Positions 41,142 through 49,694 of a DNA stretch of 63,417 nucleotides are shown here, piece after piece (positions within the stretch are counted from its first letter, which is position 1; every line of letters begins with the position of its first letter). The notes under the pieces were generated by a model, which was not told the origin of the DNA, did not search any database, and saw only the letters and a list, made by a program, of their open reading frames with translations. The translations under genes were made by a program, and so were the position numbers. Source of the DNA: Candidatus Didemnitutus sp. Its GTDB lineage: Bacteria; Verrucomicrobiota; Verrucomicrobiia; Opitutales; Opitutaceae. The DNA lies in contig JAMPXH010000008.1 in NCBI GenBank assembly GCA_023701285.1, positions 1 to 63,417 on the forward strand. The letters run 5' to 3'.

Positions 41142-42404
41142 TCAGCCGCGCACGGTGGCGGGCAACCACTGGGAGCGCGGCAGGGACATGATTTCGGCGG
41201 GGGCGCGGCCCATGGAAAGGAGCGCGCCCATGGTGCGCATGGGCGAGTCGATATGGGTGAAGAAGCGCTTGTAGCCGGCGCAGAGGTAATTGAGGCCGGG
41301 CTCGCCGTGCGGGGTGGAGAGGAAGCGATGCTTGGGGCACTCGCCGTGGCAGGCGAAGCGCACGGGGCATTCGCGGCAATAGCGGGGGAGCGTGGCGGAT
41401 TTGGCGGTGCCGAAGGCTTGCTGCTGCGGCGAATCGACCATGCCGGCGAGCGAGGTGTTGAGGAGGTTGCCGAGTTGATAGCGCGGGTAGACGTAGTGGT
41501 CGCAGCTGAAGACGTCGCCGTTGTGCTCGATGGCGAGGGCGCGGCCGCAGTGCTCCGAGAAGACGCAGACGCCGGCGGGCTGGCCGATCCAGTTGGCGAG
41601 CGCGGCGTCGAACTGCTGGACGAAGACTTTGCCGACGTCGCGCTGGATCCACTCGTCGAAGATGGTCGTGAGGAACCTGCCGAAGTCGGCGGGGCGCACG
41701 CTCCAGTCCGTCACCTGAGAGTCGAGCGCGGCGGCGTCCTCGTGATCGGGCGGAGGGGCGAGCCACAGGCCGTTGGCTTCGGCGGCTTGGGCGGTGGCGT
41801 TGCGCTCGACGATGGGGATGAACTGGAGGTAACCCGAGCCGACGGAGCGGAGGAAACGATAGACCTCGAGCGGCTGGGTGGAATTCTTGCGGTGGACGGT
41901 GGTGAGCGTGTTGAACTCGACGCCGTGCTTCTTGAGCAGGGCGAGGCCGGCCATGACGGCGGCGAACGTGTGCCGGCGGCCCTTGTCGACGCGGTAGGCG
42001 TCGTGCAGGGTCGCGGGACCGTCGATGCTGAGGCCGACGAGGAATTTGTTCGCCGCGAGGAAGTCGCCCCAGGCGTCGTCGAGCAGCGTGCCGTTGGTCT
42101 GGAGGGCGTTTTCGATGGTCTTGCCGTTGGCGTAGCGCTGTTGGAGCGCGACGGCGCGGCGGAAAAACTCGACGCCCGCGAGCGTGGGCTCGCCGCCCTG
42201 CCAGGCGAAGCTGACGAGCGGGCCGGGTTGGGCGGCGATGTAGTCGCGGATGTAGGCCTCGAGCACCTCGGGCGACATGCGGAAGCTGCTCTCGCCGGCA
42301 TAGAGATGCTCCTTCTCCAGATAGAAGCAGTAGGTGCAGTCGAGGTTGCACTTCGACCCCATGGGCTTGGTCATGAGGTGGAACGGGGCGCGGGCGGTCG
42401 TCAC
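41142..42404 (-). CDS. Anaerobic sulfatase-maturating enzyme (radical SAM, SPASM)
   Basis: A 420-aa radical SAM enzyme that converts the active-site Cys (or Ser) of sulfatases into formylglycine. The GTG at 42404 is chosen because it keeps the family start (ARAPFHLMTKPMG); ATG at 42374 would begin inside it. The cluster-binding motif is C19-x3-C23-x2-C26 (CNLDCTYCFYLEKEHLY). GGEPTLAG and SIDGP fit the SAM site, and the C-terminal SPASM region (CVFSEHCG, CDHYVYP, CRECPVRFACHGECP) binds two more iron-sulfur clusters. Its likely clients are the Cys-type sulfatases at 27120 and 30660, 9-14 kb away. It is divergent from the LacI gene; both could be controlled by the 144-bp region between them. Confidence 0.95.
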   Translation of the reverse strand: MTTARAPFHLMTKPMGSKCNLDCTYCFYLEKEHLYAGESSFRMSPEVLEAYIRDYIAAQPGPLVSFAWQGGEPTLAGVEFFRRAVALQQRYANGKTIENALQTNGTLLDDAWGDFLAANKFLVGLSIDGPATLHDAYRVDKGRRHTFAAVMAGLALLKKHGVEFNTLTTVHRKNSTQPLEVYRFLRSVGSGYLQFIPIVERNATAQAAEANGLWLAPPPDHEDAAALDSQVTDWSVRPADFGRFLTTIFDEWIQRDVGKVFVQQFDAALANWIGQPAGVCVFSEHCGRALAIEHNGDVFSCDHYVYPRYQLGNLLNTSLAGMVDSPQQQAFGTAKSATLPRYCRECPVRFACHGECPKHRFLSTPHGEPGLNYLCAGYKRFFTHIDSPMRTMGALLSMGRAPAEIMSLPRSQWLPATVRG

Positions 42405-42449
42405 GCGGACGATTGGGACGCGGGCGGCGGAGGGAGTCAAACGCGCCCG

Positions 42450-42513
42450 GTGTGCAAACCGCTCGCGGACATCCGCGGCGGGCGGGGTGGCGCGGAGCTT
42501 TGCACACGTTTGC
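42450..42513. promoter_or_regulatory. Candidate LacI-type operators between anSME and lacI-type gene
   Basis: GTGTGCAAA (42450-42458) and TTTGCACAC (42499-42507) form a perfect inverted pair; the second is part of the palindrome-like GCACACGTTTGC (42502-42513). That 12-mer resembles the sites at 43765 and 43889, with ACGTTT at the centre. Probable autoregulation of the gene at 42549, possibly also of the maturase. Confidence 0.5.
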
Positions 42514-42548
42514 TTGAAATCCGCCGCCCGACGGGCGCAAACTGCGGC

Positions 42549-43631
42549 ATGCCCGTGCCCCGGTCCACCCGGTTGGACAAAACCGGAATCGTCCAGATCG
42601 CCGCCAGCTTGGGCGTTTCCCCGTCGACGGTGTCGCGGGCGTTGCGGCCGGAGACGGCGCACCTCGTGCGCGAGGACCGGCGCAAGGAGATCCTCGCGCT
42701 GGCGGAGAAGCAGAATTTCTCGCCCAACCCGGGCGCGCGCATGCTGCGCAAGGGCGTCAACTCCACGCTCACGGTCGTGGTGCCGCTCGACGAGAACATC
42801 TTCTTCTCGGAATATTACGGGCGTTTCCTCGCGGGCACGCTGCACGCGGCGGCCGCGCGCGGGTGGGGCGTGCAGATCTGCACGCTGCGGCGAAAGCCGG
42901 GCGTGGGCTTCCGCGAGGCCATGCAGCAGCTGAGCCTCGATTCCTCCGGACTCATCTACCTCGCCGAGCCGCTCTCGGTGGCGGACGCGCACGAGTTGAA
43001 GGGCTACCGCCGGCCCTTCGTGCTGACGAAGTCCGCGCTCCCGCTCGGCGTGCGCGCGGCCGACCTGGACGTGCCCGTGGTCGGTGTGGACAACATCGGC
43101 GGCGCCCGCTCGGTCGCCAGCCTGTTGCTGCAGCTGGGACACCGGAAAATCGGCCTGCTGCTCGGGCCGACCGGCTCGCGCGATGCGGACGAGCGGCGGC
43201 AGGGTTACCTCGAGATGTTGGAGAAAGCGGGCGTGCGTCCGCGCGCCGAGTGGATCCATGAAGGCTCGTTCAGCGCCGAGACCGGGCGCGCCGGACTGGC
43301 GAAATTCCTCCAGGCGGCGGACCGGCCCACGGCCGTGTGCTGCGCCAACGACGAGATCGCCTTCGGCGCCGTGAACGCCGCGCATGTCGCCGGGCTCCGT
43401 TGCCCGCAGGATATTTCCGTCGTCGGTTTCGACGACGGCATCTGGGCCACCAGTTGCCAGCCGGCGCTGACCACCATCCGGCAGCCGCTCGCGGATATGG
43501 CGGAGCGCGCCGTCGGCCTGATCGTCGAGGCCGTCGCCGCCCGCAATGGACGGGGCAACCGCGCGCTGCTCGACGAGATGCCGGCGCCGATGATGATCCG
43601 CGAGTCGACCCATCCGGTGCGCGGACGCTAG
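42549..43631 (+). CDS. LacI/GalR-family transcriptional regulator
   Basis: A 360-aa regulator. The N-terminal helix-turn-helix is clear (GIVQIAASLGVSPSTVSRALRPE), then the hinge helix region (SPNPGARMLRKGVNSTL), then a periplasmic-binding-protein-like ligand domain (VVVPLDENIFFSEYYGRFLAG, LGHRKIGLLLGP, AVCCANDEIAFGAVNAA, DISVVGFDDGIWAT). It is presumably a repressor released by a sugar from the adjacent beta-glucan locus; in this family the operators are short palindromes with a central CG, such as those at 42502, 43765 and 43889. The ATG at 42549 puts the HTH at the normal distance from the N terminus; the open frame before it is shadow of the maturase gene. It heads the locus that follows. 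Confidence 0.93.
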   Translation: MPVPRSTRLDKTGIVQIAASLGVSPSTVSRALRPETAHLVREDRRKEILALAEKQNFSPNPGARMLRKGVNSTLTVVVPLDENIFFSEYYGRFLAGTLHAAAARGWGVQICTLRRKPGVGFREAMQQLSLDSSGLIYLAEPLSVADAHELKGYRRPFVLTKSALPLGVRAADLDVPVVGVDNIGGARSVASLLLQLGHRKIGLLLGPTGSRDADERRQGYLEMLEKAGVRPRAEWIHEGSFSAETGRAGLAKFLQAADRPTAVCCANDEIAFGAVNAAHVAGLRCPQDISVVGFDDGIWATSCQPALTTIRQPLADMAERAVGLIVEAVAARNGRGNRALLDEMPAPMMIRESTHPVRGR

Positions 43632-43764
43632 GGGCCGTTCTAGATAGAGGGTGGCCGTGGCTAACGGAGTGCGTCGTCACCGGCGGCCCCGTCCCTGTTG
43701 GCGAGCGGGACGTTCGCCGCTGCCCTTTGGGATACTGCGGCTACAGCTAAGTTAACCCGCTTCA

Positions 43765-43776
43765 GAAAACGTTTTC
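43765..43776. promoter_or_regulatory. Candidate LacI-type operator upstream of the GH144-type gene
   Basis: A perfect 12-bp palindrome GAAAACGTTTTC with a central CG, the classic form of a LacI/GalR-family site. It lies in the 301-bp region 43632-43932 between the regulator and the glucanase gene. Confidence 0.6.
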
Positions 43777-43888
43777 ATCTTCGCCCGCCCCGATTGCGCA
43801 TCTCGGGAACGTCATCGGCGCAGGCTAGTGCAACTCTCAGGCGTTCTGCATGAAAATCAACCGATGCGGAGCGTTCAGGCTTGATTCT

Positions 43889-43900
43889 GCAAACGTTGTC
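43889..43900. promoter_or_regulatory. Second candidate LacI-type operator upstream of the GH144-type gene
   Basis: GCAAACGTTGTC, an imperfect palindrome similar to the sites at 43765 and 42502. It is 33 bp before the GTG at 43933, where a bound repressor would block transcription or initiation. Confidence 0.45.
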
Positions 43901-43932
43901 ATGCAAAGCTCACCGCCGTTATCTCCCCCTGC

Positions 43933-46671
43933 GTGCTGTCCCCTCGTCCCTGTTGCTCTGCTCTGTCCGGCCGGCTTTGGCGGTCGGCAATCGTCCTCGG
44001 CGCCTTGGCGTCCGGTTTGGCTTTGTCGTCCGCGCGTGCGGAGACGGCGTCGGCGCAGATGCCGTTGAGTGCGGCGGATGAGGTGCTGCTGGAAGATCTG
44101 CAGCGCACGGCGTTCCTGTTCTTCGACGAGCAGGCGCATCCGGTGACCGGGCTTGTGCGCGACCGCGCGCGGGCGGACGGCTCGCCGAGCGAAGGCAAGG
44201 CCAGCATCGCGGCCTCGGGTTTCTCGCTCAGCGCGTGGGTCATCGCGGCGGAGCGCGGATGGGTGACGCGCGAACAGGCGCTGGCGCGCGTGCGGCACAA
44301 GCTGCGTTTTCTCGCCGAGCACGCGCCGCGCGAGCACGGGTTCTTCTATCACTTCATGGAAATGGAGACGGGCGAGCGCGCGTGGAAGTGCGAGCTCTCC
44401 TCCATCGATTCCGCGCTGCTCTTCGCCGGCGCGATCGTGGCGCGCGAATATTTCGCCGACGACGAAGTGACCGCGCGGGTGAACGGGCTGCTGGCGGACG
44501 TGGACTGGGACTGGTTCCGCAACGGCGGCAAACTCGTCGCGCTCGGCTGGTTTCCCGAGACGGGCTTCTCGCGCTACCGCTGGGATCATTTCTCCGAGCA
44601 CGTGCTGATGAGCTTCATGGCGCTCGGCGTGTCGGCCAAGCCGGTCGAGCCTGCGTATTGGCACGCGTGGACGCGCACGCCGGTGGGCCGCTACGGCGAC
44701 TACGTCTACCTGCAGGAGCCGCCGCTCTTCGTGCACCAGTTCCCGCAGGGCTACCTCGATCTGCGCGACCGGCGCGACGCTTACGTCGACTACTTCCGCA
44801 ATTCGCAGCTGGCGACGCTGGCGCAGCGCCAGTTCAGCATCGATCTCCGTGGGGAGTTTCCGCTCTGGGGCGAGAATCTCTGGGGCCTGACCGCCTCCGA
44901 TTCCGCCGCGGGTTACCGCGCGTGGGGCGGTCCGCCGCGCACGCTGCAATTCAACGCGCTCGACGGCACCGTGGTGCCGTGCGCGCCGGCCGGCTCGCTG
45001 CCGTTCGCGCCGCGCGAGACGCTGCAGGTGCTGCACCACATGCGCGACGTCTATGGCGACCGCATCTGGAAGCGCTACGGGTTCGTGGACGCCTTCAACC
45101 CGCACAACGGCTGGGTGAACGAGGACGTTATCGGCATCGATCTGGGCATCTCGCTCGTGCAGGCCGAGAATCTGCGCACCGGGCTGATCCACCGCCTGTT
45201 CATGCAGGCGCCGGAAATCCAGACCGGCCTGCGCCAAGCCGGGCTCTTCTCGACGCGCCGCACTCTCGTCGAGGCGGAGAAGATTGCCGTGACGAGCCAG
45301 GCGCGCAGCGCGTGGCAATCGCTGCTTGAGACTCCGGCGAGTCCCGGCCTGCAACTCACCGCGACGCTCGCCGCGTGGCAACTGGGCTGGCTCAACGAGG
45401 CCGAGGCCATGTCGCGCATCGCGGCGGCGTTGCCGGCGGTCCGGCAAACGGCCGAGGCGGATCGCCCGGCTCTGTTCGCGGCCATGCTCACGGCGCGGCA
45501 GGCGCTGCCCGGGCTCGCGGGCGTCCTGAACGAGTATCTCACCGACGTGACTTGGACGCCGGCCGCGACTGCGGGCGAATTGGGGAGCCAAGCGCGACTC
45601 GCACTCTTCCTCGACATCGTGCGTGGCAAGCGACCCGCGGCAGGGTGGGGCGCTCAGGCGCGCACCACGCAAAAGCTCGGTGTCGTGCATGTGCTCGCGC
45701 CGGCCACCGCGGCCGATGCCGTGTTGCCCGGGCTTTGGCTCGACGAGCGCGCGATCGTCACCGGTGCGTCCGCGGGCCAGCTGGCGCACGCGCGGCTCAG
45801 CGACGCGACGGCGGGGCGGCCCGATGCGTGGACGCTGGCGCTGTTGCTCGATCAATTTCCCGGCGAGACCGTGACGCGCCCGGCGAGCGAACTGGGTGCG
45901 CCCGCGGCGGGCGATGCCGATGCTCAGGCCGCGCTCGTCATCACCGTGGCGAATCTCCTGCACGACGACGTCGTGCGCCGCTGGTTCCAGCAGGACGCAG
46001 GCGTGCAGGCGGCACGGGCCGCCATCGCGGAATTCGGCGAGGCGGCCTTCGGGCCCAACACTTCCATCCATGCGCAGCGCGAGCTGGCCGGACCGCGGCC
46101 GGTGCCACCGCAACGCTTGGCCCGCGCCGTGTCCGCCACGACACCGCGTGCGCAGTGGGATTGGCAGACGGTGGCCGGCGTCGAGTTCAAGGATTCCATC
46201 GCCGACATCCGTCCGACGGACGCGCCGGTGTCGATGCGCTTCGCCTTCACCTGGGACGAGACCGCGCTGCGTTTCCACGCCGAGGTCGTCGACACGCCGC
46301 CGGGCTACACGGTGCCGGAGGAGCGCAACCGGTTCGTCGAAGTCTTCTTCGACCCGGCGCAGGACGGCTTCGTCTGGACGGGGGCGGGTGACCACCAGTT
46401 CTCCTTCCGCTCCACCGGCGAGGCGCGCGAGCATTTCCGCGGCGGTGCCGTCGCCGCACGCGTGCAGGCGGGCGGCGATGGCTACGCCGTCGAGGCCGAG
46501 ATACCGTGGGCCACGCTCGGCGTGGAGCCGCGCGCCGGGCTCGCGCTCGGCGTGACGCCGGCGGTGATCTCCGAAGGCACACGCGAGTGGCAGCCGATGG
46601 TGAAGCTCAACTGGTCCTACTTCCGCGAGTCCGCCAGCCGTGCCCGCCTCGGCGTCGTGCGGCTCGAGTGA
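43933..46671 (+). CDS. Secreted GH144-type endo-beta-1,2-glucanase with CBM9-like C-terminal domain
   Basis: A 912-aa exported protein. The GTG at 43933 gives a signal peptide (about 1-36, ending SSARA). The catalytic part (about 45-480) is of the glucoamylase-like group (PF10091) that includes GH144 endo-beta-1,2-glucanases: SAWVIAAERGWVT, FFYHFMEMETGERAWKCELSSID (Glu154, Asp159), PETGFSRYRWDHFSEH, LFVHQFPQGYLD, EFPLWGENLWGLTASDSAAGY, VDAFNPHNGW and DVIGIDLGIS. A region with no match follows, then a CBM9-like sandwich (about 700-912, MRFAFTWDETALRFHAEV...VEVFFDPAQDG...YAVEAEIPWATLG). It would cut beta-1,2-glucan at the surface or in the periplasm. Beta-1,2 specificity is inferred from family and from the GH94 partner. 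Confidence 0.85.
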   Translation: MLSPRPCCSALSGRLWRSAIVLGALASGLALSSARAETASAQMPLSAADEVLLEDLQRTAFLFFDEQAHPVTGLVRDRARADGSPSEGKASIAASGFSLSAWVIAAERGWVTREQALARVRHKLRFLAEHAPREHGFFYHFMEMETGERAWKCELSSIDSALLFAGAIVAREYFADDEVTARVNGLLADVDWDWFRNGGKLVALGWFPETGFSRYRWDHFSEHVLMSFMALGVSAKPVEPAYWHAWTRTPVGRYGDYVYLQEPPLFVHQFPQGYLDLRDRRDAYVDYFRNSQLATLAQRQFSIDLRGEFPLWGENLWGLTASDSAAGYRAWGGPPRTLQFNALDGTVVPCAPAGSLPFAPRETLQVLHHMRDVYGDRIWKRYGFVDAFNPHNGWVNEDVIGIDLGISLVQAENLRTGLIHRLFMQAPEIQTGLRQAGLFSTRRTLVEAEKIAVTSQARSAWQSLLETPASPGLQLTATLAAWQLGWLNEAEAMSRIAAALPAVRQTAEADRPALFAAMLTARQALPGLAGVLNEYLTDVTWTPAATAGELGSQARLALFLDIVRGKRPAAGWGAQARTTQKLGVVHVLAPATAADAVLPGLWLDERAIVTGASAGQLAHARLSDATAGRPDAWTLALLLDQFPGETVTRPASELGAPAAGDADAQAALVITVANLLHDDVVRRWFQQDAGVQAARAAIAEFGEAAFGPNTSIHAQRELAGPRPVPPQRLARAVSATTPRAQWDWQTVAGVEFKDSIADIRPTDAPVSMRFAFTWDETALRFHAEVVDTPPGYTVPEERNRFVEVFFDPAQDGFVWTGAGDHQFSFRSTGEAREHFRGGAVAARVQAGGDGYAVEAEIPWATLGVEPRAGLALGVTPAVISEGTREWQPMVKLNWSYFRESASRARLGVVRLE

Positions 46672-46756
46672 GCCCCGTTCCCTTTCCCGTTCTTTTGTTC
46701 CGCATTGTTATCTTCGTCCGCCCCGTCCGTCGGGGCCCGTTCGAACCCTAAACCCC

Positions 46757-49567
46757 ATGAAGACACCAACACTCCGCAAAATCACGTCGGCAGTCCTGCT
46801 GACGTTGGGCCTCCAGGCCCCGATGCACGCGCAGTCGGCCCCACCTCCGGCTGAAACCACCCCGCCCGCGGACGACGTCCTCGTCCTCTCGCCGTTCACG
46901 GTGAACACCGCCAAGGACACCGGCTACATCGCCGTGGATTCCCTCGCCGGCGGCCGCACCAACACGCCGATCAAGCTCACGCCCGCCGCGATGTCGTCGC
47001 TCACGCGCACGTTCATCGACGACGTCGGCATCACCAACATGCGCGATGCGCTGAAGTGGTCGCCCAACGTCATCCCCAGCGACTACAACGCGGGCAAGAA
47101 TCTCGCCAATCCGTTCAACGGTTGGGACTACAACTTCCGCGGTGCCGGCCAGTCCTTGCAGGGCGGCGCCGGTCCGGCGCGCAATTACTTCACGTTCTAC
47201 AACGTCGCCGACAGCTACAACGTCGAGCGCATCGAGTTCGACCGCGGTCCCAACTCGATCCTCTTCGGCGTCGGCACCGTCGGTGGTGTGTTGAGCACCT
47301 ACACGAAGATTCCGCGCATCGACAAGGACTTCCTCACCGTCAACACGATCGTCGATTCGCACTCGAGCTTCCGCATGGAGTTCGACGTCAACCGGCACGC
47401 GGGCGACAAGTTCGCCGTGCGCTTCAACGCGCTGATCGACCGCAACCGCGGCTGGCGCGAGAACGACAAGAACGACACGGAGGCCGCCGACCTGGCGTTC
47501 CTCTATCGCCCGACCGACTCGACCCAGATCCGCCTCGAGCTCGAGACCTCGCGCGCCGAGAACACGCTGATCTCCTCGCGCCTCGGCGACGGCATCTCCC
47601 GTTGGGACGGCACCTCGAACGCTGCCACGTGGGGCGCCGCGGTCGGAGGCGTCGGCACCCGTCCGGCGCAATCCGCCGGTTGGTGGGCCAATCCGCACAA
47701 TGTCTGGATTCCCGGCCTCGCCTCCAAGGGGATCATGAACTGGAACGGCGGCACGATCAGCGCGGGCATCGATCCGGAAGGCATCCCGTTCGCCCCGTAT
47801 GCCGGCTGGTATAAGACCTTCGTCCCGCTCTACGGCTGGATGGCCGCGCCGCCCGCCGCGAACAAGATCCCGGTTCTCCCGAGCCGCGACTTCACCTACG
47901 GCAACGGCATCTCCAAGCCCGAGTTCTACACCGGCACCCTCTGGATCGACCAGCGCCTCGGCGAAAACTTCGACCTCCAGATCTCCGCTTACCACTACCG
48001 GAGCGAGCACAACGCCAAGGACTACGAAGGCGCCGGCAACATCAGCATCGACCTGAACCGCCAGCTCCCCGACGGCACCGCGAATCCGAATTACGGCAAG
48101 ATGTTCGCCGACTTCTTCCTCAGCATGCAGCAGCAGGATCGCGACGTGGATGAGATCCGCGCGCAACTCAACTGGAAGGCCGCCGGCGATCTCTTCGGCA
48201 TCCCCTACAAGCAGACCATCAGCGCCTCCGCCGGCTCGCAGGAAATCAAGTGGAACGCCCGCCAATACAACGCGCAGCTCCAAGGCACCGGCTTGACCGA
48301 TCCGGGCCAGAACCTCGTCTGGGGCCGCCTCTACCTCGACGATCCGAACTCCGAGATGAACATCCCCTCGAGCGTCAACGGCAAGCTGGTGAAATACGCC
48401 CTCTGGCCGACTCCGTGGTTCGATTTCGACGAGACCTACAAGCTCAAGAACTTCGCCGCCGTTTCGCACACCCGCCTCTGGGACGACAGCCTCAGCATCC
48501 TCGCGGGCATCCGCCACGACAAGTATGACCACCACAAGGTCACGGTGCAGAACCAAGCCGTCGTGCAGGACGGCGCCAACGGCACGACCTACTCGGCCGG
48601 CGCGGTCTATTACTTCAAGTGGCTCGGCTTCTTCGCCAACTACTCGAAGAACTTCGACCCGATCGGCCCCGGCAAACAGAACAGCCTGAACGGCACGCCG
48701 TTCGGTCCCTCCGAGGGCGAAGGCTACGAATACGGCATCCGCATCTCCTCCGGCGACGGCAAATACTACGCCACGCTCAGCCGCTACGACAGCGAGTCGA
48801 AGAACCGCATCTTCAACGGCGGCAAGCCCGACTTCCAGGGCATGTGGCGCAACTACTACGACTCCCGCGCGCTCCCGTGGGAACCCACGCGCACGACGCT
48901 GCCGTATGACGACACCGAGGCCCTCAAGGTCAGCGGCTGGGAAGTCGATTTCGTCGCCAACCCGACGAAGAACCTCCGCCTGAGCTTCAACTACGCGAAG
49001 CCCGAGTCCGAGATCGTCGACGCCCTCGCCGGCGCCCGCGCCTACTATGCGCAGCACCTCGCCACCTGGCAGTCCGGCACCACGCCCGCGGCAGGCGGCT
49101 CCGCCACGGCCGCGCAGAATCTGCAGAACCAGCTCACCAGCACGCTGGGCATCCTGAACCAGAATCTCGCCGGCAAGACCAAGACGGGCCTCGTCGACTA
49201 CACGATGAGCTTCTTCGCGCTCTACACGTTCACGGACGACACGCTCGCGGGCTTCTCCGCCGGCGGCGGCTTCACCTACACCGGCAAGCGCTATGTCGGC
49301 GACTTCGGCGCGCCGGACGGCCAGACGAAGTTCCCGCACTTCGCCGACGAACAGCTCACGACCACCGCCGTGCTCGCCTACGACACGAAGCTGGGCGACA
49401 TCCCGGTGCGCCTCCAGCTCAACGTCGACAACGTGCTCGACGACCGCGACCCGCTCGTCACCGGTTATCACTGGGGCTGGGTCTACGCGCCCGGCCAGGC
49501 CGTGCCGAACGACTACATCCTGCCCGCGCCGCGGACCTTCCGTCTCTCGGCCCGCTTCTCGTTCTGA
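46757..49567 (+). CDS. TonB-dependent outer-membrane receptor
   Basis: A 936-aa receptor. The ATG at 46757 gives a signal peptide (MKTPTLRKITSAVLLTLGLQAPMHAQ); the frame before it is shadow. The mature start has a TonB-box-like stretch (DDVLVLSPFTVNT), then the plug (ALKWSPNVIPSDYNAG..., with VERIEFDRGPNSILFGVGTVGGVLSTYTK) and the beta-barrel ending in Phe (FRLSARFSF). It lies 85 bp after the glucanase and before the GH94 operon, so it most likely imports beta-1,2-gluco-oligosaccharides. No SusD gene is present. It is longer than the receptor at 15756 and only distantly similar. A strong terminator follows at 49576. Confidence 0.93.
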   Translation: MKTPTLRKITSAVLLTLGLQAPMHAQSAPPPAETTPPADDVLVLSPFTVNTAKDTGYIAVDSLAGGRTNTPIKLTPAAMSSLTRTFIDDVGITNMRDALKWSPNVIPSDYNAGKNLANPFNGWDYNFRGAGQSLQGGAGPARNYFTFYNVADSYNVERIEFDRGPNSILFGVGTVGGVLSTYTKIPRIDKDFLTVNTIVDSHSSFRMEFDVNRHAGDKFAVRFNALIDRNRGWRENDKNDTEAADLAFLYRPTDSTQIRLELETSRAENTLISSRLGDGISRWDGTSNAATWGAAVGGVGTRPAQSAGWWANPHNVWIPGLASKGIMNWNGGTISAGIDPEGIPFAPYAGWYKTFVPLYGWMAAPPAANKIPVLPSRDFTYGNGISKPEFYTGTLWIDQRLGENFDLQISAYHYRSEHNAKDYEGAGNISIDLNRQLPDGTANPNYGKMFADFFLSMQQQDRDVDEIRAQLNWKAAGDLFGIPYKQTISASAGSQEIKWNARQYNAQLQGTGLTDPGQNLVWGRLYLDDPNSEMNIPSSVNGKLVKYALWPTPWFDFDETYKLKNFAAVSHTRLWDDSLSILAGIRHDKYDHHKVTVQNQAVVQDGANGTTYSAGAVYYFKWLGFFANYSKNFDPIGPGKQNSLNGTPFGPSEGEGYEYGIRISSGDGKYYATLSRYDSESKNRIFNGGKPDFQGMWRNYYDSRALPWEPTRTTLPYDDTEALKVSGWEVDFVANPTKNLRLSFNYAKPESEIVDALAGARAYYAQHLATWQSGTTPAAGGSATAAQNLQNQLTSTLGILNQNLAGKTKTGLVDYTMSFFALYTFTDDTLAGFSAGGGFTYTGKRYVGDFGAPDGQTKFPHFADEQLTTTAVLAYDTKLGDIPVRLQLNVDNVLDDRDPLVTGYHWGWVYAPGQAVPNDYILPAPRTFRLSARFSF

Positions 49568-49575
49568 TTCCTTCC

Positions 49576-49608
49576 GCGCCGCCGCGGTTCGTTCGCGGCG
49601 GCGCTTTT
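49576..49608 (+). terminator. Rho-independent terminator after the TonB receptor gene
   Basis: Perfect 11-bp arms GCGCCGCCGCG and CGCGGCGGCGC with a 7-nt loop, followed by TTTTCT. It starts 9 bp after the receptor stop, so the following five-gene operon needs its own promoter or read-through. Confidence 0.88.
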
Positions 49609-49694
49609 CTCTCCGGGCCGGGCGGCCGTGCAGGCGACCGGCCCTCTCTTCCTCGCGGCGCGCGACCCGCGCGCCATCCTTCCCGACTCCATCC

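Noticed and set aside
43832-43862. AACT ... AACC pair upstream of the glucanase
   Set aside because: The spacing is 27 bp and the CCCAACT context is missing, so it does not belong to the 21-bp repeat group.
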